The position numbers were made by a program, and so were the translations under genes. This document shows, piece after piece, positions 1 to 12,328 of a stretch of DNA of 64,000 bases. This stretch comes from Euclidia mi (Eukaryota > Arthropoda > Insecta > Lepidoptera > Erebidae). Position 1 is the first letter of the stretch. Each line of letters opens with the position of its first letter. The notes below the pieces were generated by a model. That model was not told the DNA's origin. It saw only the letters and a program-made list of their open reading frames with translations, and did no database searches. The stretch spans positions 22,356,807-22,420,806 of the forward strand of contig OX123190.2 in NCBI GenBank assembly GCA_944739405.2, written 5' to 3'.

Positions 1-566
1 AACCTACCTAAGGGTGGTTTCAGAGTCACGCGTTTGACCGGCGCCGGCCACACGCGTGCGCTTACAGTTACACTAGATTAGCAGTAGCGTTTCATAGTCA
101 CGCAGTTACTCCAAACCAGCCTAACAGTTTCGTAAAAACGGTCTGCAGCTTGCAATTAGCGTAATCAAACCGAAGGGACGATTCAAATGTATTTGTAACG
201 CAGGATTATTATTATGTGAGAACCTTAAAATACCTACATCTAAACCTTAAAAGACCCACACCTAATTCTTTAATACGTGTATGCTAGAATTAAGTGTAGT
301 ACTTTAAACCTACTTTTAATATCTGCACCACTCTAAGGTAGACCCGGAGGGAATACCTAAAGCATTTATACGCTCTGTGTATTTATAAAAGAAAATCGTG
401 CTGCGTAAGCCGAAGATTGCAGTGCAATTCGCACGAACGGAAGACGTGCATAAAAATATATTAAAAGTGGAGATAGCTTTTATTGCCACTAACATTTTCA
501 ACGACATGGAAGAGATTTAAACGCTTTTGTAGGCTTCGATCTCTAATTGCACTTGCCTTTGAAATC
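1..566. other. No gene recognised; possible MITE edge
   Basis: No coding or RNA gene is supported here. The first ~130 bases are richer in G+C than the rest and begin with GGGTGGTTTCAGAGTCACGC, which resembles the end of the GC-rich MITE at 12329-12646. This may be the end of a related element cut by the window edge. Confidence 0.3.
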
Positions 567-714
567 TATTATGCCTATGCCTTGTTAGGTTTAATATGGC
601 ATAATAAAAACCTACCTATTATGCCTATGCCTTGTTAGGTTTAATATGGCATATTAAAAACCTATCTATTATGCCTATGCCTTGTTAGGTTTAATATGGC
701 ATATTAAAAACCTA
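567..714. repeat. 50-bp direct tandem repeat, three copies
   Basis: Three consecutive copies of a 50-bp unit containing ATGCCTATGCCTTGTTAGGT, starting near 567, 617 and 667. They differ by only a few bases, so the array is young or homogenised. No gene overlaps it. Confidence 0.9.
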
Positions 715-1666
715 AGAATCGTTCTACAAACTACATCACGGCTGCGCACTATTTGCAAATAAAAATCTTGACTTCTTTAATATTTTCCCTAGGTCGTATA
801 ATTTTTATGTCATATCTGGATTAATATTAAAGCTGAGGCAACGTCAGCTGAGTAGACATAGTCACAGAAGAGATAAGGCGATAGTCTTGGATACTACTGG
901 GATAATACTAGCATGATGACCAATATTTTGGATGATTATTTTAGTAGCCAGGACCTTAAGACAACGTATTACAAAACTTATTACGTATTATAATATTCAA
1001 AGTTTTATATACTAACGTATTATAAAACTTTGAATAACAAACATCATTTTTTGTTTTTCTATTTCTTCAAGTAAATTAAAAACCATTATAATATTTGATG
1101 AATCGATCTACTTAACAAGGTACAACCCAGCCGTAAGAATTGTTATTACATTCGTTACCCATATGCCTTTCTGTATAAAGCACATTAACCATAACTACTC
1201 AATTAATTCCTCAGTAAACTAAACTGTATTGCTTTCGTCACCTAGTAACAATAAAAAACAATAACGCGAATTTAAACAAAGACTTCTAAGAAACTGTACT
1301 GACACAAGACGACTGTAATACACACGTGTATTCATGCCGTCCCGTTTCATTACTACCTTAAGAAAAGGATAGTGGATATAAAAATAGGTATTGAGATCGT
1401 ATGACGTTACCAGAAATGCTTATGCCAAACAATGGTGAGTCTCACATGACCGCTAAGCTGTAATTTGATTAAGTTATTTATCCCTACCGATCAACACTCA
1501 CAGTGGATTGAATTTCGCTTCATAGCAAACACTGCGACTAAAATTTTTGTTATTTTAAACGTCTATAATTTATAACAAGTGGCCAATGCTGACGTTTTAT
1601 TTATTTATGCAATGACCAGAGTTTATAAAATATTTAAGCGTCGGATGCTTGCAATAACCACTTGCT
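715..1666. other. AT-rich stretch without recognised feature
   Basis: No long open frame, RNA gene or clear repeat was seen; short direct repeats of ACGTATTATAAAACTT occur near 965-1035. Confidence 0.5.
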
Positions 1667-2130
1667 ATATATATATATATATATACAGAATGTTTGGTAA
1701 TTCAATCAATTCCTTCAAGAAAGTTATATGTATTTGAGGTCATTTGCAGCAAATTGACCCCGTCAACTAGGGGTAAAAATTTACGGTTTCTGAGATATCG
1801 AGGTATAAAGATTTTTTTAAATTGTTTACCTTGTCATCAAAATAATCGAAATAAAAAATAACCTATTCACTTTTTGGCTCCAAATTGTTACTCTTTGGAA
1901 AGCTTGTTAACTAGCAATAGACATAAATTAAAAAATCCTTAAAAATATCTCAAGATTATAAAAATAATGTGTAAGTGACGACCTACGTGACGAAATTTTA
2001 TATTTTTGGATGATTTTCTGAAAATTTAAATGACTTTATTAAAAAACATATACAGTAAAAAAGAACGTAAAAAAGAAAAAAAAAAACATCAAGAGTTCAT
2101 TACCTTATAATATAATACATAATGGTACAA
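1667..2130. repeat. (AT)n followed by probable mariner-type MITE remnant
   Basis: A (TA)n run at 1667-1684 leads into ACAGAATGTTTGGTAATTC, which resembles the outer end of mariner-family repeats (compare the clearer TACAGGGTGT termini at 61160-61696). The following ~430 bases are AT-rich and non-coding. No matching right end was found, so this is tentative. Confidence 0.3.
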
Positions 2131-2349
2131 TTATATGAATACCGATACTGTTACAATTATAGTCCACTTTTATAACAGTGAAAGAAATACGAGCCGATTT
2201 CTAAAAGGAATTGCTCAAAATACCATACATTCTGTATGTACATTTTTTGTGCATATCTGCGACTTGGCAATCTGTGTTAACACAATAAGCCAATCAGTTG
2301 TATTAAATTGCGATTATGTCAATACAAGCACAAAGAACTCTTCAGCGTG

Positions 2350-2399
2350 CTTTAATCGAATCTAGCAACCAGCGCGCTGGTTTCTAGATTCGATTAAAG
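2350..2399. repeat. 25-bp inverted duplication with no loop
   Basis: Arms 2350-2374 and 2375-2399 are reverse complements with one mismatch and no spacer, centred on AGCGCGCT. It would form a hairpin or cruciform. A piece of the arm (GCTTTAATCG) recurs near 2430. Confidence 0.9.
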
Positions 2400-3384
2400 A
2401 GTAGTTACCAGCGTAGGGACATCATGCCGCTTTAATCGCTTGTGTGAGACACTTTCTGAACCCTGTAATTTGGAGGTCAGTTCGTTGACGTGGGTGGATA
2501 TTTGAGCTCAATACTTTTCAGTATGTTCAACAATCTGCCGTATGACTGTATTTATGTTTAGATCCTCATATATATATATATATCATTGTTGCTCACATAG
2601 TATCGTCATTTTAGAGTTTTATTGAAGGGCATGTCGGTTTTATGAGGCTAAAAGTTACGTTTATCTAGCCATTCTTCAATCTTGCAGATGTGAGCTCGTA
2701 ATTTTATCATCGGCATATGTAGCAGTAATAGCACAGTCTAATAAACCATACAGTCGTTCGACGAACGCGTCTAGACGGGTCAATCGAGCGGTACCTAGTT
2801 ACGTATGTCGCCTTAGTTCGTAACTAGGTATATATTTTTGGGGTCTGGAGCGTGCTTGTTTTTCGTTCGTTACTTATTTATTTGCCCATGAATATAAATT
2901 AAAATGGTGCATACTAGTGCTGTGAGAAATTGTAATTCTTTGCTGCTAAAAGATTTAAATAAGTGAGGATTTAAAAAACCTGCGACTTCACCATTTTCCT
3001 TATGCAAAAAAAGAAAATTTCTTTAATTGTAATTATGTATTTTATTTTGAAATCTATGAACCTATAACCGCTTAAAATAATGTGCACGTATGTACCCTCT
3101 AATCTACTAACTTTTTACAATATCTCATGTCTGGCCAAATCACAGAATAATATAGTAATGACTTTACGTAAACAACATGGCAGACGTAAGAAAATATGCG
3201 TTGTAAGGTAATATTCTATTCAAGTTTGATTTTAATTTCCTGCAATAAGTACCTAGTACCTTCATATTAGGTAAGTACCTATCTACTATTATTATGTATC
3301 TTGGTAACGGCGCGTCCTAGCACAAAAATAGCCATATTTTTGGCCCCCTTTTATGAACCCCACACATGTTCTCCGTAATCTCAT
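2400..3384. other. No gene recognised; one stem-loop
   Basis: AT-rich. A (TA)n run lies near 2570-2583. A 12-bp perfect stem with TACCTAGTTACG at 2792-2803 and its complement at 2819-2830 is the only structure noted. Confidence 0.5.
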
Positions 3385-3700
3385 AGCCCGGTCACCCATC
3401 CACAAAATGACCGCGATGTCTATTGCTTTACCTTAAAGTAGTTTTCACGAAAAATATCTGCGAAATACTTCATATCGATAACATAGGCTCTGCAAGCTGA
3501 TCCCATGGTTACCCATCCATTAAACGATCGCTATGTCAATCGCTTTATTTTAACTTGGTTTGTACGATAACGATATCTGAAAAATGCTTTATATCCTTAA
3601 CCGCCTCCCACGACACCTGGGGGATGAAATAGGTGCTGACTGACACTTTGTATGTCTGTAGTTCTGTACACTTAACTAAACTTAACTAAACTGGCACGCA
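3385..3700. repeat. Diverged ~117-bp tandem duplication in a dispersed-repeat remnant
   Basis: GTCACCCATCCA at 3391 and GTTACCCATCCA at 3508 begin two diverged copies of about 117 bp, each going on through CGATGTC/CTATGTC and ATATCTG. They are followed by CTTAACTAAA repeated near 3670. It looks like part of an old transposable element; the family is not identified. Confidence 0.55.
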
Positions 3701-3940
3701 CGCACCGCATAAAAAAATGCAAACTGTTTTATAATAATTATTTATCGTTAATTATTGTAATATAATAAATAAGAGATTTACAGTGTTATATTCATGTAGC
3801 GTCGCAATTGTAATAATTTTCTAAAATAAATAGACTGTGTTTGAATAAGTTAGTATTTTTTACATGTGGCAGCCTTCTTAACCTTGTCTAGACGTTGTCG
3901 GCTTTTTCTACAAGATCAAAGGCGTCAAAATACTATGTCT

Positions 3941-4078
3941 TTATATTGTGGTAATAGTATCGTCTTGTGTAGGCAAGTCTGCAGTATAAAGGAGGTAAAG
4001 TATTGGGCCCAAAATACTTCCCTGTGGCACTCCTGAAAGAATCTCTTTTAAAGCGGAAGTCTCATTTTTGAATTTTAC
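3941..4078 (-). pseudogene. Jockey-type LINE reverse transcriptase fragment
   Basis: The minus strand reads about 45 codons matching the conserved block of non-LTR reverse transcriptases: LSGVPQGSILGPILYLLY followed by TADLPT, then a TAA stop where the catalytic FADD motif should come. GVPQGS..GP is the diagnostic motif just upstream of the catalytic aspartates, and the YTADLPT continuation is typical of the Jockey group. Nothing else of the element is readable on either side, so it is a short, dead fragment. Downstream bases to about 3850 may continue it out of frame. Confidence 0.8.
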
Positions 4079-4719
4079 CTCAAAACTTCTTTTGTGAAGA
4101 TGCGATTTCAATATTGGGAAGATGTACTAACATTATTTGTCAGTGGCTATAACTGCGCCCCTGAAAATTGTTATTTTTGATCATTTGATCCTTTTTTTAC
4201 CTTCCTAAAGTATCGCCTTGTGTCTATGCACGGCTAACACATTCCTAATCACCAGAAAGCCAAATGATAGGTCTCCACGACTAACACTTGACTAATAATA
4301 AATAGACAGTTACTATGTTTTCACTAAATTATCTAAGAATTTTATAAAATTATGCATTGATGAGTATAATGTTGCACCCTGCTGAAAGTCAAGAATGAGT
4401 TGAGCATTCAACGTGCTCAGTTAACAGTCCGTCAATTGTCGAATTTCACTTCAAATTTTCTCTCTCGGTTGATTGACGTTGATGTCTCCTTTTCCAATCT
4501 TTATGGCAAGTCGAGTAAGTCAAAATTCGACGTTTCTAAACGACGAATTTGGCCTCTCATTGTTTTGTTCATTATAAAAGAAATGTTTTATTACTAAAAG
4601 ATTTTTGTTTGATATTAGTTGTTTCTTTAATTTCTTATTTGACAGATCCATCCGTAAAAGATTACTTCATAAAAGTTTATTATGGCTTCATAAACTCGCG
4701 AGATTTGCATTCCCTAGAA
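4079..4719. other. No gene recognised
   Basis: Short overlapping open frames near 4400-4750 have no recognisable domain, no useful splice context and AT-biased composition. I see nothing else. Confidence 0.5.
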
Positions 4720-4799
4720 GCAGGGCTCCGTCAACTTCAGTTTATTAAATGAGTGTGAAGAATGTGGCCTAAGTTGACGGAGCCCTGCTTCGCAGGGCT
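4720..4799. repeat. 19-bp perfect inverted repeat plus adjoining hairpin
   Basis: AGCAGGGCTCCGTCAACTT at 4720-4738 is exactly complementary to 4771-4789. The right arm overlaps a second hairpin, AGCCCTGC-TTC-GCAGGGCT at 4781-4799, giving alternative pairings. Confidence 0.9.
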
Positions 4800-4884
4800 C
4801 CTATTTTTGGGTTAAGGGTCAGAACCTAACATAACCTATTTATTTAGTTCGTCGCACCTAACCCTAGGCACATCTTTCTTTTAT

Positions 4885-4980
4885 CCAATAATTGTGAGAA
4901 TTGGACAATTTGCGAATTGGACGTTGTGAGAATTGGACATTTTGAGCCCGCTGGACATTTTGCGAATTGGACATAATGGG
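4885..4980. repeat. Degenerate short-period repeat around AATTGGACATTTTG
   Basis: GGACAATTTGCGAATT, GGACGTTGTGAGAATT, GGACATTTTGAGCCCG and GGACATTTTGCGAATT follow each other with periods of about 16-17 bp. Non-coding. Confidence 0.8.
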
Positions 4981-6369
4981 ACTAAATCAAATACTTTTGG
5001 TCTAAAATGAACTTAAGTTGTTCACATAATTATCATCATCGCACACAGTAAACAGAAAATATCTCTGCTTATAAAATACTATTTAGGCCATACAAATATT
5101 TGAAGAGCGCTTATTTATCCATTTTCACAGGTTTAATCAAGTAAAATAGGTACGGTATGCATGAAATTCAAGTAATTCAACCTCGCGGGAATATCATGCA
5201 TATTTTATCATAGGCATATCGTACCATCAACCTTCTTGACTAAACTAATAATATGGTTTTACTAGCCATGGTACGGTGAAGTACCAAACTTTTCCAAAAA
5301 ACGTATCGGTTGTTATAGATAACAACCGGGATCAACGATGACATCGCTGGCCGAGCTATTTATACTCGCGCCGGTAACGAAACCATAGCGCGATTCAGCG
5401 GACCGGTACAACGCCATCTATCGAGCGTCGGTGTAAAGTTTTTGATACTGTTTCGTTTTGCTTCTCTAACAAACCGATGTATTCCTTGTACTTATATATT
5501 TTTATTTTAGTTTATAACACAATTAATAAGTTGCTTTATTTTTCAAAGCATTAAAAATATGCCTAGGATAATAATTTATCTTTAGCGTCTTCTGCTACCA
5601 AACCAAAACAAACTTTACTGTGGTTTAACTATCGATATGAACTTGAAATGTCATACTTATTTTGAAGCAACCGAAGGAGACAGTAAGCTTTTCTCCAGAC
5701 CATCAACCATCAACGTGAAGCCATCATGCTATATTGTAATGATATTGGGATGATAAATAAAATTGACTTTGGGTCTCCTCTGACTGTCCAACATCAGGCA
5801 GCATGGAGTGGATTTCTATCTACCTACTGTCACACTAGGAATAAGTCATGAGCTGCGTTGGATTTTATAAAGAATTTTTAATACTTGTGGGTTAGGTACA
5901 AAAAATGCTATCTCATGTCTAACCCACAAAACTAGCTCAGTGCTAGACGCTGAAGTGACCGCTTCATCCACTACAGAAGGCTTATTTGCATATTTTGTCT
6001 GACATCGACAAGCATACATAGGGACAGACAGACAGAAGACAGACTTTGTTTTATACTATGTAGTGATATTAGTTAATTTAGAAGATTACTATTTAATTCA
6101 TAAGTATGGCACTGAAACTAGAACGGAACTGCTTATTGAACCGCTATAATTACGACAATTGGCTCTCAGTATGCATACAGTAGTACCTATTTCTAAAAGC
6201 AGCATAGTGGCAGAAACGTTACTAACGGTTTCACAATGTACTGGTGACCGGCAATTACCGGCGCAGGTTGCAACAGCGCCAGTCATCGACTTATACAATG
6301 TTGCTAGTGTCAACGGAAACCTATTGGACCAGAGCGCTTGATAATGTTGAGATACTACCATATTAAAAG
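4981..6369. other. No gene recognised; short palindrome and LINE-tail remnant
   Basis: A palindrome of two 10-bp arms (CGGTTGTTAT ... ATAACAACCG) spans 5307-5328. A run of GACAGACAGA followed by TTTGTTTTATACTATGTAG near 6025-6062 resembles the 3' tail of a LINE or SINE. Two overlapping open frames at 6098-6361 on opposite strands have no recognisable domain. Confidence 0.45.
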
Positions 6370-8090
6370 ATTAGATTGGAATGATTACTTGCTGAATGTA
6401 GAACTCGTATAAAAAAGTTAATAGAAACTGCGCATATACAACATAAAAATAAAATTCAGTATCAATTTGTAAAGGATCCGAAATCGTTTTGGCAGTATAT
6501 AAGATCGAAATTAGAAACACAAAATTAGCAGGGTATCATAAAAGAAGGTCAACATCTAACGGATAATGAGTGTGCTGTGCAGTTTGCTGACTTTTTTGAG
6601 TCTGTGTACAGCAAGGAGCCACCCAAACTGGACGCGTGCGCGGCGGCGGCGGCGGCGGGGGTCGGCGCGACCAGTGCAAGGGTACACATTGAGACGCTGA
6701 GTCTCGCGGAAGTTCAGCAGGCACTTGGGAGTCTCAAGCCAAAACGTTCGTCTGGCCCAGACGGGATACCAGCATTTCTGTTTCAAGACTACGGAAGGTT
6801 ACTGGCGGAGCCATTACTTCACATTTTTAGTGCATGTATACAACAAGCCACGTTCCCTCAAAGGTGGAAGATCACGCGCATTGTCCCGGTTCCCAAAGGA
6901 AAACCAAGTTCAGATACCTGTAATTATAGACCGCTGGCTGTACTCTCCACGCCTGCTAAAGTACTCGAGTCGGCTATTCAGCGCTCCGTTCAGGAACAAA
7001 TGCGTGCGCGTCTGTCAGATGTGCAACATGGGTTCCAACCTGGACGCAGCACTGCTACAAATCTTATTAACTTTATGGTACATGTGGTGCCGGCAGTAGA
7101 CTCGGGGGTACAGGTAGATGCTGCGTACTTCGATTTTAAAAAGGCGTTCGATACGGTGGATAATGACATCTTATTAAGGAAGCTCGCGAAAATTGGATGT
7201 ACACTACCTCTGCTACAGTTCTTCGCTAGCTAAATGAAGGATCGCCAGCAATATGTTGACTACAATAGCTGTGTATCTCAACCGTATTACACGAGATCGG
7301 GCGTGAGCCAGGACAGCAATGTAGGGCCTCTCGAGTTTATTGTAATGATGAATGACTTGCCGGAAGTCGTCAGACATGGGACTTGTTTATTGTTTGCCGA
7401 TGACCTGAAATTGCTGCTCGAGGCCTACAGGAAGACATTAACTTAAACTGCATTTTAATGATTCTAAATGTTCGGTGATGTCGTGCACTCGCGCGCGAAC
7501 TCCCTTGAGTTATCAGTACAAGGTTGAGGATGTAACGAGTGTCTCAGGAACGAGACTTAGGTCGTCTTCTCTCAGTTCCTGAGAGAAGACGACCTAAGTG
7601 AAACCTAAGTGAACCTTCCGTGAGCATATCAATAAGATATGTAAGAAGACATACAGAAACATAGGTTTCGTACTCAGGCAGTTCCAAGGATTCACCAACA
7701 TCACGACACTAAGGGCACACGACACATAATTATGAAGCATTAGTCAGAAGTCACCTCGAACATAGCGCATTCATTTGGGCTCCTCATGAGGCGAAATATA
7801 GTGTTATGTTGGAACGTATCCAAAATAAGTTCACGAGACACTTGTATTACAAGGTGTATGGGGTATATCCATTCTACCCATTGATGTACCCTACACTATT
7901 CATGTTCTAGGTATGGTAGGGTACATAACCCTAAGAGTGCGACGGGAGTTTTCGTTTGTAGCGTATGTAGTGAAACTACTACGTGGCGTGGCGCATAACC
8001 CGGGAGTGCTGCGACACCTACAGCTGTACGTGCCCGACCGGTACGTTTGGAGATAGCAACGCCCGCCCTTGCTCACCGTGCCTGCAGCCA
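6370..8090 (+). pseudogene. Non-LTR retrotransposon reverse transcriptase, decayed
   Basis: A continuous but broken reverse transcriptase of the Jockey/CR1 superfamily. The readable frame starts before 6400 (KSFWQYIRSKLE), has a TAG near 6523, and runs open 6577-7233 with RSSGPDGIPAF, NYRPLAVLST, HGFQPGRSTATNL and the first catalytic block FDFKKAFDTVDNDILL. A TAA at 7231-7233 interrupts it, and the same frame resumes 7234-7446 with SGVSQ and the catalytic FADDLKLL. Out-of-frame pieces up to about 8075 match the usual C-terminus (LVRSHLEHSAFIW, then RVRREFSFVAYVVKLL). An alanine run near 6640-6660 comes from (GCG)n. The endonuclease half is absent, so the copy is 5'-truncated and inactive. Family placement below superfamily is uncertain. 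Confidence 0.9.
7555..7599. repeat. 21-bp perfect inverted repeat, 3-nt loop, inside the LINE
   Basis: Arms 7555-7575 and 7579-7599 are perfect complements separated by TTC. The insertion breaks the reverse transcriptase frame and looks like a local inverted duplication rather than an insertion of foreign DNA. Confidence 0.9.
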
Positions 8091-8165
8091 GTTTTTTTAA
8101 CTAGGTATAAGGTGTAGCTTTACACTATAATTTAACACTATATGTAATACAATAATATAAGATTA

Positions 8166-8453
8166 TTTGACTGCCTCGTTGGTCTCGCGGCATAAATGTG
8201 CGCGTGGGATTGGGAGGTCTCGGGTTCGATTCCTGGGTCGGGCAAAGTGTTATTGGGTTTTTCCGTAAGGAAATTCTCAGTAGCAGCACGAAGTCTGGTA
8301 ATGTGCCCGGTACGGCAATAGGCTCGCCCCCTATAACGTGGGACCTAAAACAAAATTCATGGCGAAATGTGGGTGTACCTAATATTACACCTCTGCCTAC
8401 CCCTTCGGGGATACAGGCGTGAGACTATAAATAAATAAAAAAAAATAAAAAAA
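8166..8453 (+). mobile_element. tRNA-derived SINE, head type A, full length
   Basis: A tRNA-like head carries an A-box-like TGGTCTCGCGGC and a B box GGTTCGATTCC. The body contains CTCAGTAGCAGCACG, TGTGCCCGGTACGGCAATAG and CTGCCTACCCCTTCGGGG, and an A-rich (AAATA)n tail follows. A 9-bp target duplication ATAAGATTA lies at 8157-8165 and 8454-8462. The element is transcribed from its own pol III promoter and depends on a LINE for mobility. An approximately 30-bp sequence with CTAGGTATAAGGTGTAG flanks it on both sides (about 8093 and 8504). Confidence 0.9.
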
Positions 8454-8534
8454 ATAAGATTACACTATATGTAATAAGTAATAAGTTATTTACATTAAAA
8501 TATTTTTTAACTAGGTATAAGGTGTAGATTTAGG

Positions 8535-10072
8535 ATTTAGTCAGTAAGACCACTCTGTCGCATTGGATCATAGATCGGTAATTATAGTGTAGGTAAGATT
8601 ATTATAAATAAATAAATAAATAAACATAATAGTATGGGTATGAGTGACATAAAAATTTCGATCAATACTTATTATTAAATACCTTTTTCTTAATTCATAT
8701 ATTAACAATTTACTGCGAATAAAATATTTTACACGAGATGTCGGTCAGACAAAATTGAGGGAGCCATTTGGGAACAACGCAAGATTGGTGCATAATATTT
8801 TAACAAAAAATATAAACATGACATAAACATCGCAGGTAACTGCACACCAATAAATTGATGGTGGCTAAAGGGAAAAGTACGAGCTGTTGGTAGTTAAAAT
8901 AATATCAAAGTTACCACAAGGTGCTGCTGGAAACACTGCACCAGAATCGTTCTGTGACACAAGATGCAAGAGTGATTAGGAACTAGTTACACTCCTCACC
9001 TTTCGGTCGACGTCAAATCCTGACAGGCTTGGTTGTCTTAGCCGCTTCTTATACTGGCCTGGCTGTGTCAGTGGTTACAGCCGCGTTATAATATTTGAGA
9101 CTACTTCTCCGCACCCAGAACTCAACGCGTGATATTATTAAACCTACTAAAGGATGCCCTCAGCAATGCCCGTACATTTAATTTTATTAGCTGTTAGTTC
9201 CCGATCCCATCGGCATTTCGGGAAATCCTTGTTAGTGCGCCACTACGATGCCCATGGAACACACATCCCAAATTTCAGCTCCTTACGCCCAGAAGGTTTG
9301 GTTGTGCCCTTGTTTTTTAGATAGGCAAATCCACTAAGTTTTGGCAAGGTTCTAAAATGTAATATATTCGTGCCTCTGTTTAAATGCATCTAGAAAAAAA
9401 TAGTAGGAACGACTAATCGTAAAATAATTGTAAAAATTGCAATTTAATAAAAAATCTCGATAAAGTAGGTATCGCGAATATCGGCCATTTGTAATCTAAT
9501 CTAGAATCTATTCAATTTCACGAAAAATCTCGTAACGTTGTTCATTATACTAGCTGTTAAAAGTAAGACACTTTATCTTTAGGAATTGGTATTTTATAAA
9601 TTACGCAAATAAAGTTACCCTCGTTTTGTAAGAGGTACCTATATTAGATGTTAATAAGGTTTTCCTTTGAACGAAAACGTGTGATACTCACTTTTGTCGA
9701 ACCAAAAGCAGAATATCTAGCCTGAGTCCTTTTGTTGCTCCTTAATTATATTTGATATTTATGCGTGTAGGTGGCTTAACTAATCTCGACCCACATTCCA
9801 AAAGTTTTGATCTTGATAAACAATTTCAGTTTGTTTTAATAAATTTGTAACCCAGGGTAGGTTCCTGTGCCGCGTCGTTTATAATATTATATAAATATAC
9901 TTACAAACAACATAATAATACTTATAATATTGTACTAATCACGTTCATTTTACATTATTTTGTTACTCTTACCCTGTCTACTCGTCGCGGAAGTGGGGTT
10001 ATCCAAACTCTTTGACATTTGAAAAAGATAATTATCTCGTTATTTACTGATTTTTGTTCTCCGACTGCCTGC
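8535..10072. other. No gene recognised; one dispersed-repeat fragment
   Basis: Mostly AT-rich DNA. Around 9195-9310 the words GATCCCATCGG, TTCGGGAAATCC and AACACACATCCCAAATTTCAG match the dispersed repeat better preserved at 15443-15655. Nothing else stands out. Confidence 0.5.
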
Positions 10073-10322
10073 TGACTGCCTCCGTGGTCCAGTATATAGC
10101 GTATGCGACTGCTGATTGGAGGTCACGGGTTCGACTCCCGGGTTGGGCAAAAAAGTGTTACTAGGTTTTTCCGAATACTCAGTAGCAGCCCGGAGTCTGG
10201 TGATGTGCCCGGTAACGGCAATAGGCTCGCCCTCTATTACGTTGGGACCTAAAAATTCATGGCGAAGTGTGGGTGTGATATTTAGACCCCTGCCTACCCT
10301 TTCAGGGATACAGGCGTGAGAC
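10073..10322 (+). mobile_element. tRNA-derived SINE, head type B
   Basis: It has the same body as the SINE at 8166 (CAGTAGCAGC, GGCAATAGGCTCGCC, GGGATACAGGCGTGAGAC) but a different tRNA-like head: GCCTCCGTGGTCCAG and a B box GGTTCGACTCC followed by CGGGTTGGGCA. The start is preceded by a partial GACTGCCTGCT duplication. The tail is nearly absent. Confidence 0.85.
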
Positions 10323-12328
10323 ACAACAATTTTTCACTTTTGGTAATTTTAGGTATATAAGTTTCCAGAGTGTTAACGTTGATCAATAGACCAGCGATAG
10401 TAAAATTATAGTTACTTCTTTATTTGTAATTTTTCTAAAACTTTCCTATAGACGTTAGAATGGCGTCTAAACGTCTTACTACTATTATCACGTCTTTATT
10501 TGTGTGCGTGTGTGGCCAACTTTGTTAAGGAGTTTCATGATTTTCGATCGGCTTGCCACGCGGCCCGACATGGTCCAACAATTTTTGTTCTAAGGGAAGA
10601 GCTGAAACTGACAGCTTTAATGCTCTCCTAAGCGCGGCAGCGTTCTGATGTAAAAGCCATCACCCGTCCAAATGGTGACCTGTGCAAGCGTTGCTTATTT
10701 ATTACAATCGGCAACTCCGTTACTACAAAAAAGTTTCGCATTAAAATTCGTCTGTTAGCGGTGCGTTTGATCCGCGACCTTTACGCTTGTAAGTTCAAGC
10801 GCTGTATATAATTACTATGTTCGTTTTACGTTGATATATTTTTGACAATAAAGTGTCGACCTGTATTTTAATTTACCTTGTTGTATTAAGCGGTAATGTA
10901 GTGTTTCATTTTACGGTGGTAACCCGAACTACGAGCTCGTCTTCAACCTCATGAGGCAGACAGAGGCTCTATTGTAAATCTTGCCCACAGGCCTTCTAGG
11001 CCTGTCCACTACGCCCATCGCGGTATCTGTCGACGTCACGTAGTGGTGCAAATGACGATTTTATCTACTACATCCCCATTTGTTACATTAACGATCACGG
11101 ATACCTACATAATTATGGTTGATGTACGCTTTACAAATCGATCTCATTTTTCTTTTACTCCGTTTTGAACTATAATGTAGTGCTTCACGTTAAATAAGAA
11201 CTAGCAACCAAAGTAATAGTGAGACTTCCTTTTATTCCCGTTGTCGGCAGGTGTTCACAGAACAGCATCAGTTCTGTTTAATTAACCTAAACTTCACTGG
11301 AAAATTTTATTGCTTTCTAACATCTAAAAGTTCTCGAAGTTTTGTAAATACCTCCTTTGAAAATTACCTTTCTATTGTACCGGTACACAAAAAAAACAAT
11401 TTGCAACTGCTAAAACTTAAAGCCGTACAATTCCATAGCCGTGTTTGCTACTTGGAAACTTGGCAAAGGTCAATAAACCGAATGAAACATAGTAAATTGC
11501 CAAAGTAAAATAAGTTTAAATTGGCATCAAAAGTATAAAGTGTTAATTATGAAAACAGAAACAACTAATTAATTCGTAAACTTACTGAGCTACTAGTCTG
11601 TGTCTTAACTTATATAAGTTAAGGTTAACTATAAATTATAACAGGCTTTTGGCTGCGGTTTCATCTGTCACATTCCGTCCACAAAATTTCTTCAAACCTT
11701 GTTAAAATGATAAAAAAAATGGTGAGAGTGTGTGACCGACTCATGTGTTGAAGTTTTTATGCCGCCCGAAGGCGTCCAACATAGCCTAACGATGCTTATC
11801 CTGGGCAATGAACCAGTATCGATAGCTATGCTTGTGCTCCGATGCCTGCAACTCTCTTGTAAATTCCACACGAGGTCACCCAGCCAAGTAGCAACCTGTG
11901 CAAGCGATGCTTAACCATGCTAAAAGCAAGCCAATGTTTGATATCAAGTTTTCCATCTCTTCCCAAAAATATTATTTGCCCCGGGTAATTTCCTCCGTTG
12001 CCTCTTACAACATTCGCTGTATAAAATGGGGTAGTGACTTTAAGTTCTTAATCCGTAACTACACGGATAGACAAACCTAAGTATAAGTAATATTTATATA
12101 AACTTAGTCTAGACTAGATAAATGGCATTATATTGGCATCACCTGACCTATATATACCTATGTATGATAACTAGGTAAGTCTTAGAAGTTTCTCTTTAGC
12201 TAAACTATCCAAATAATCAGGTCGCAACTCTTCAACCGTTCATTGGCTGAAAAACGACGTTATTGTTCTATAAGTTGGTACGAACCTAGTTCGAAAGACT
12301 TGTGAACTATTATGAATTTCCATATAGT
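10323..12328. other. No gene recognised; old LINE-tail-like fragments
   Basis: Segments near 10500-10700 and 11720-11900 share phrases (GTGTGGCCAA; CCTGTGCAAGCG.TGCTTA; CTAACGATGCTTATCCTGGG) with the repeats at 42340 and 46744 and are probably remnants of the same family. A weak open frame at 11251-11508 has no recognisable domain. Confidence 0.4.

Noticed and set aside
8170..8245. tRNA gene reading of the SINE heads
   Set aside because: The heads have A/B boxes but lack a full cloverleaf, and five copies share the same non-tRNA body.
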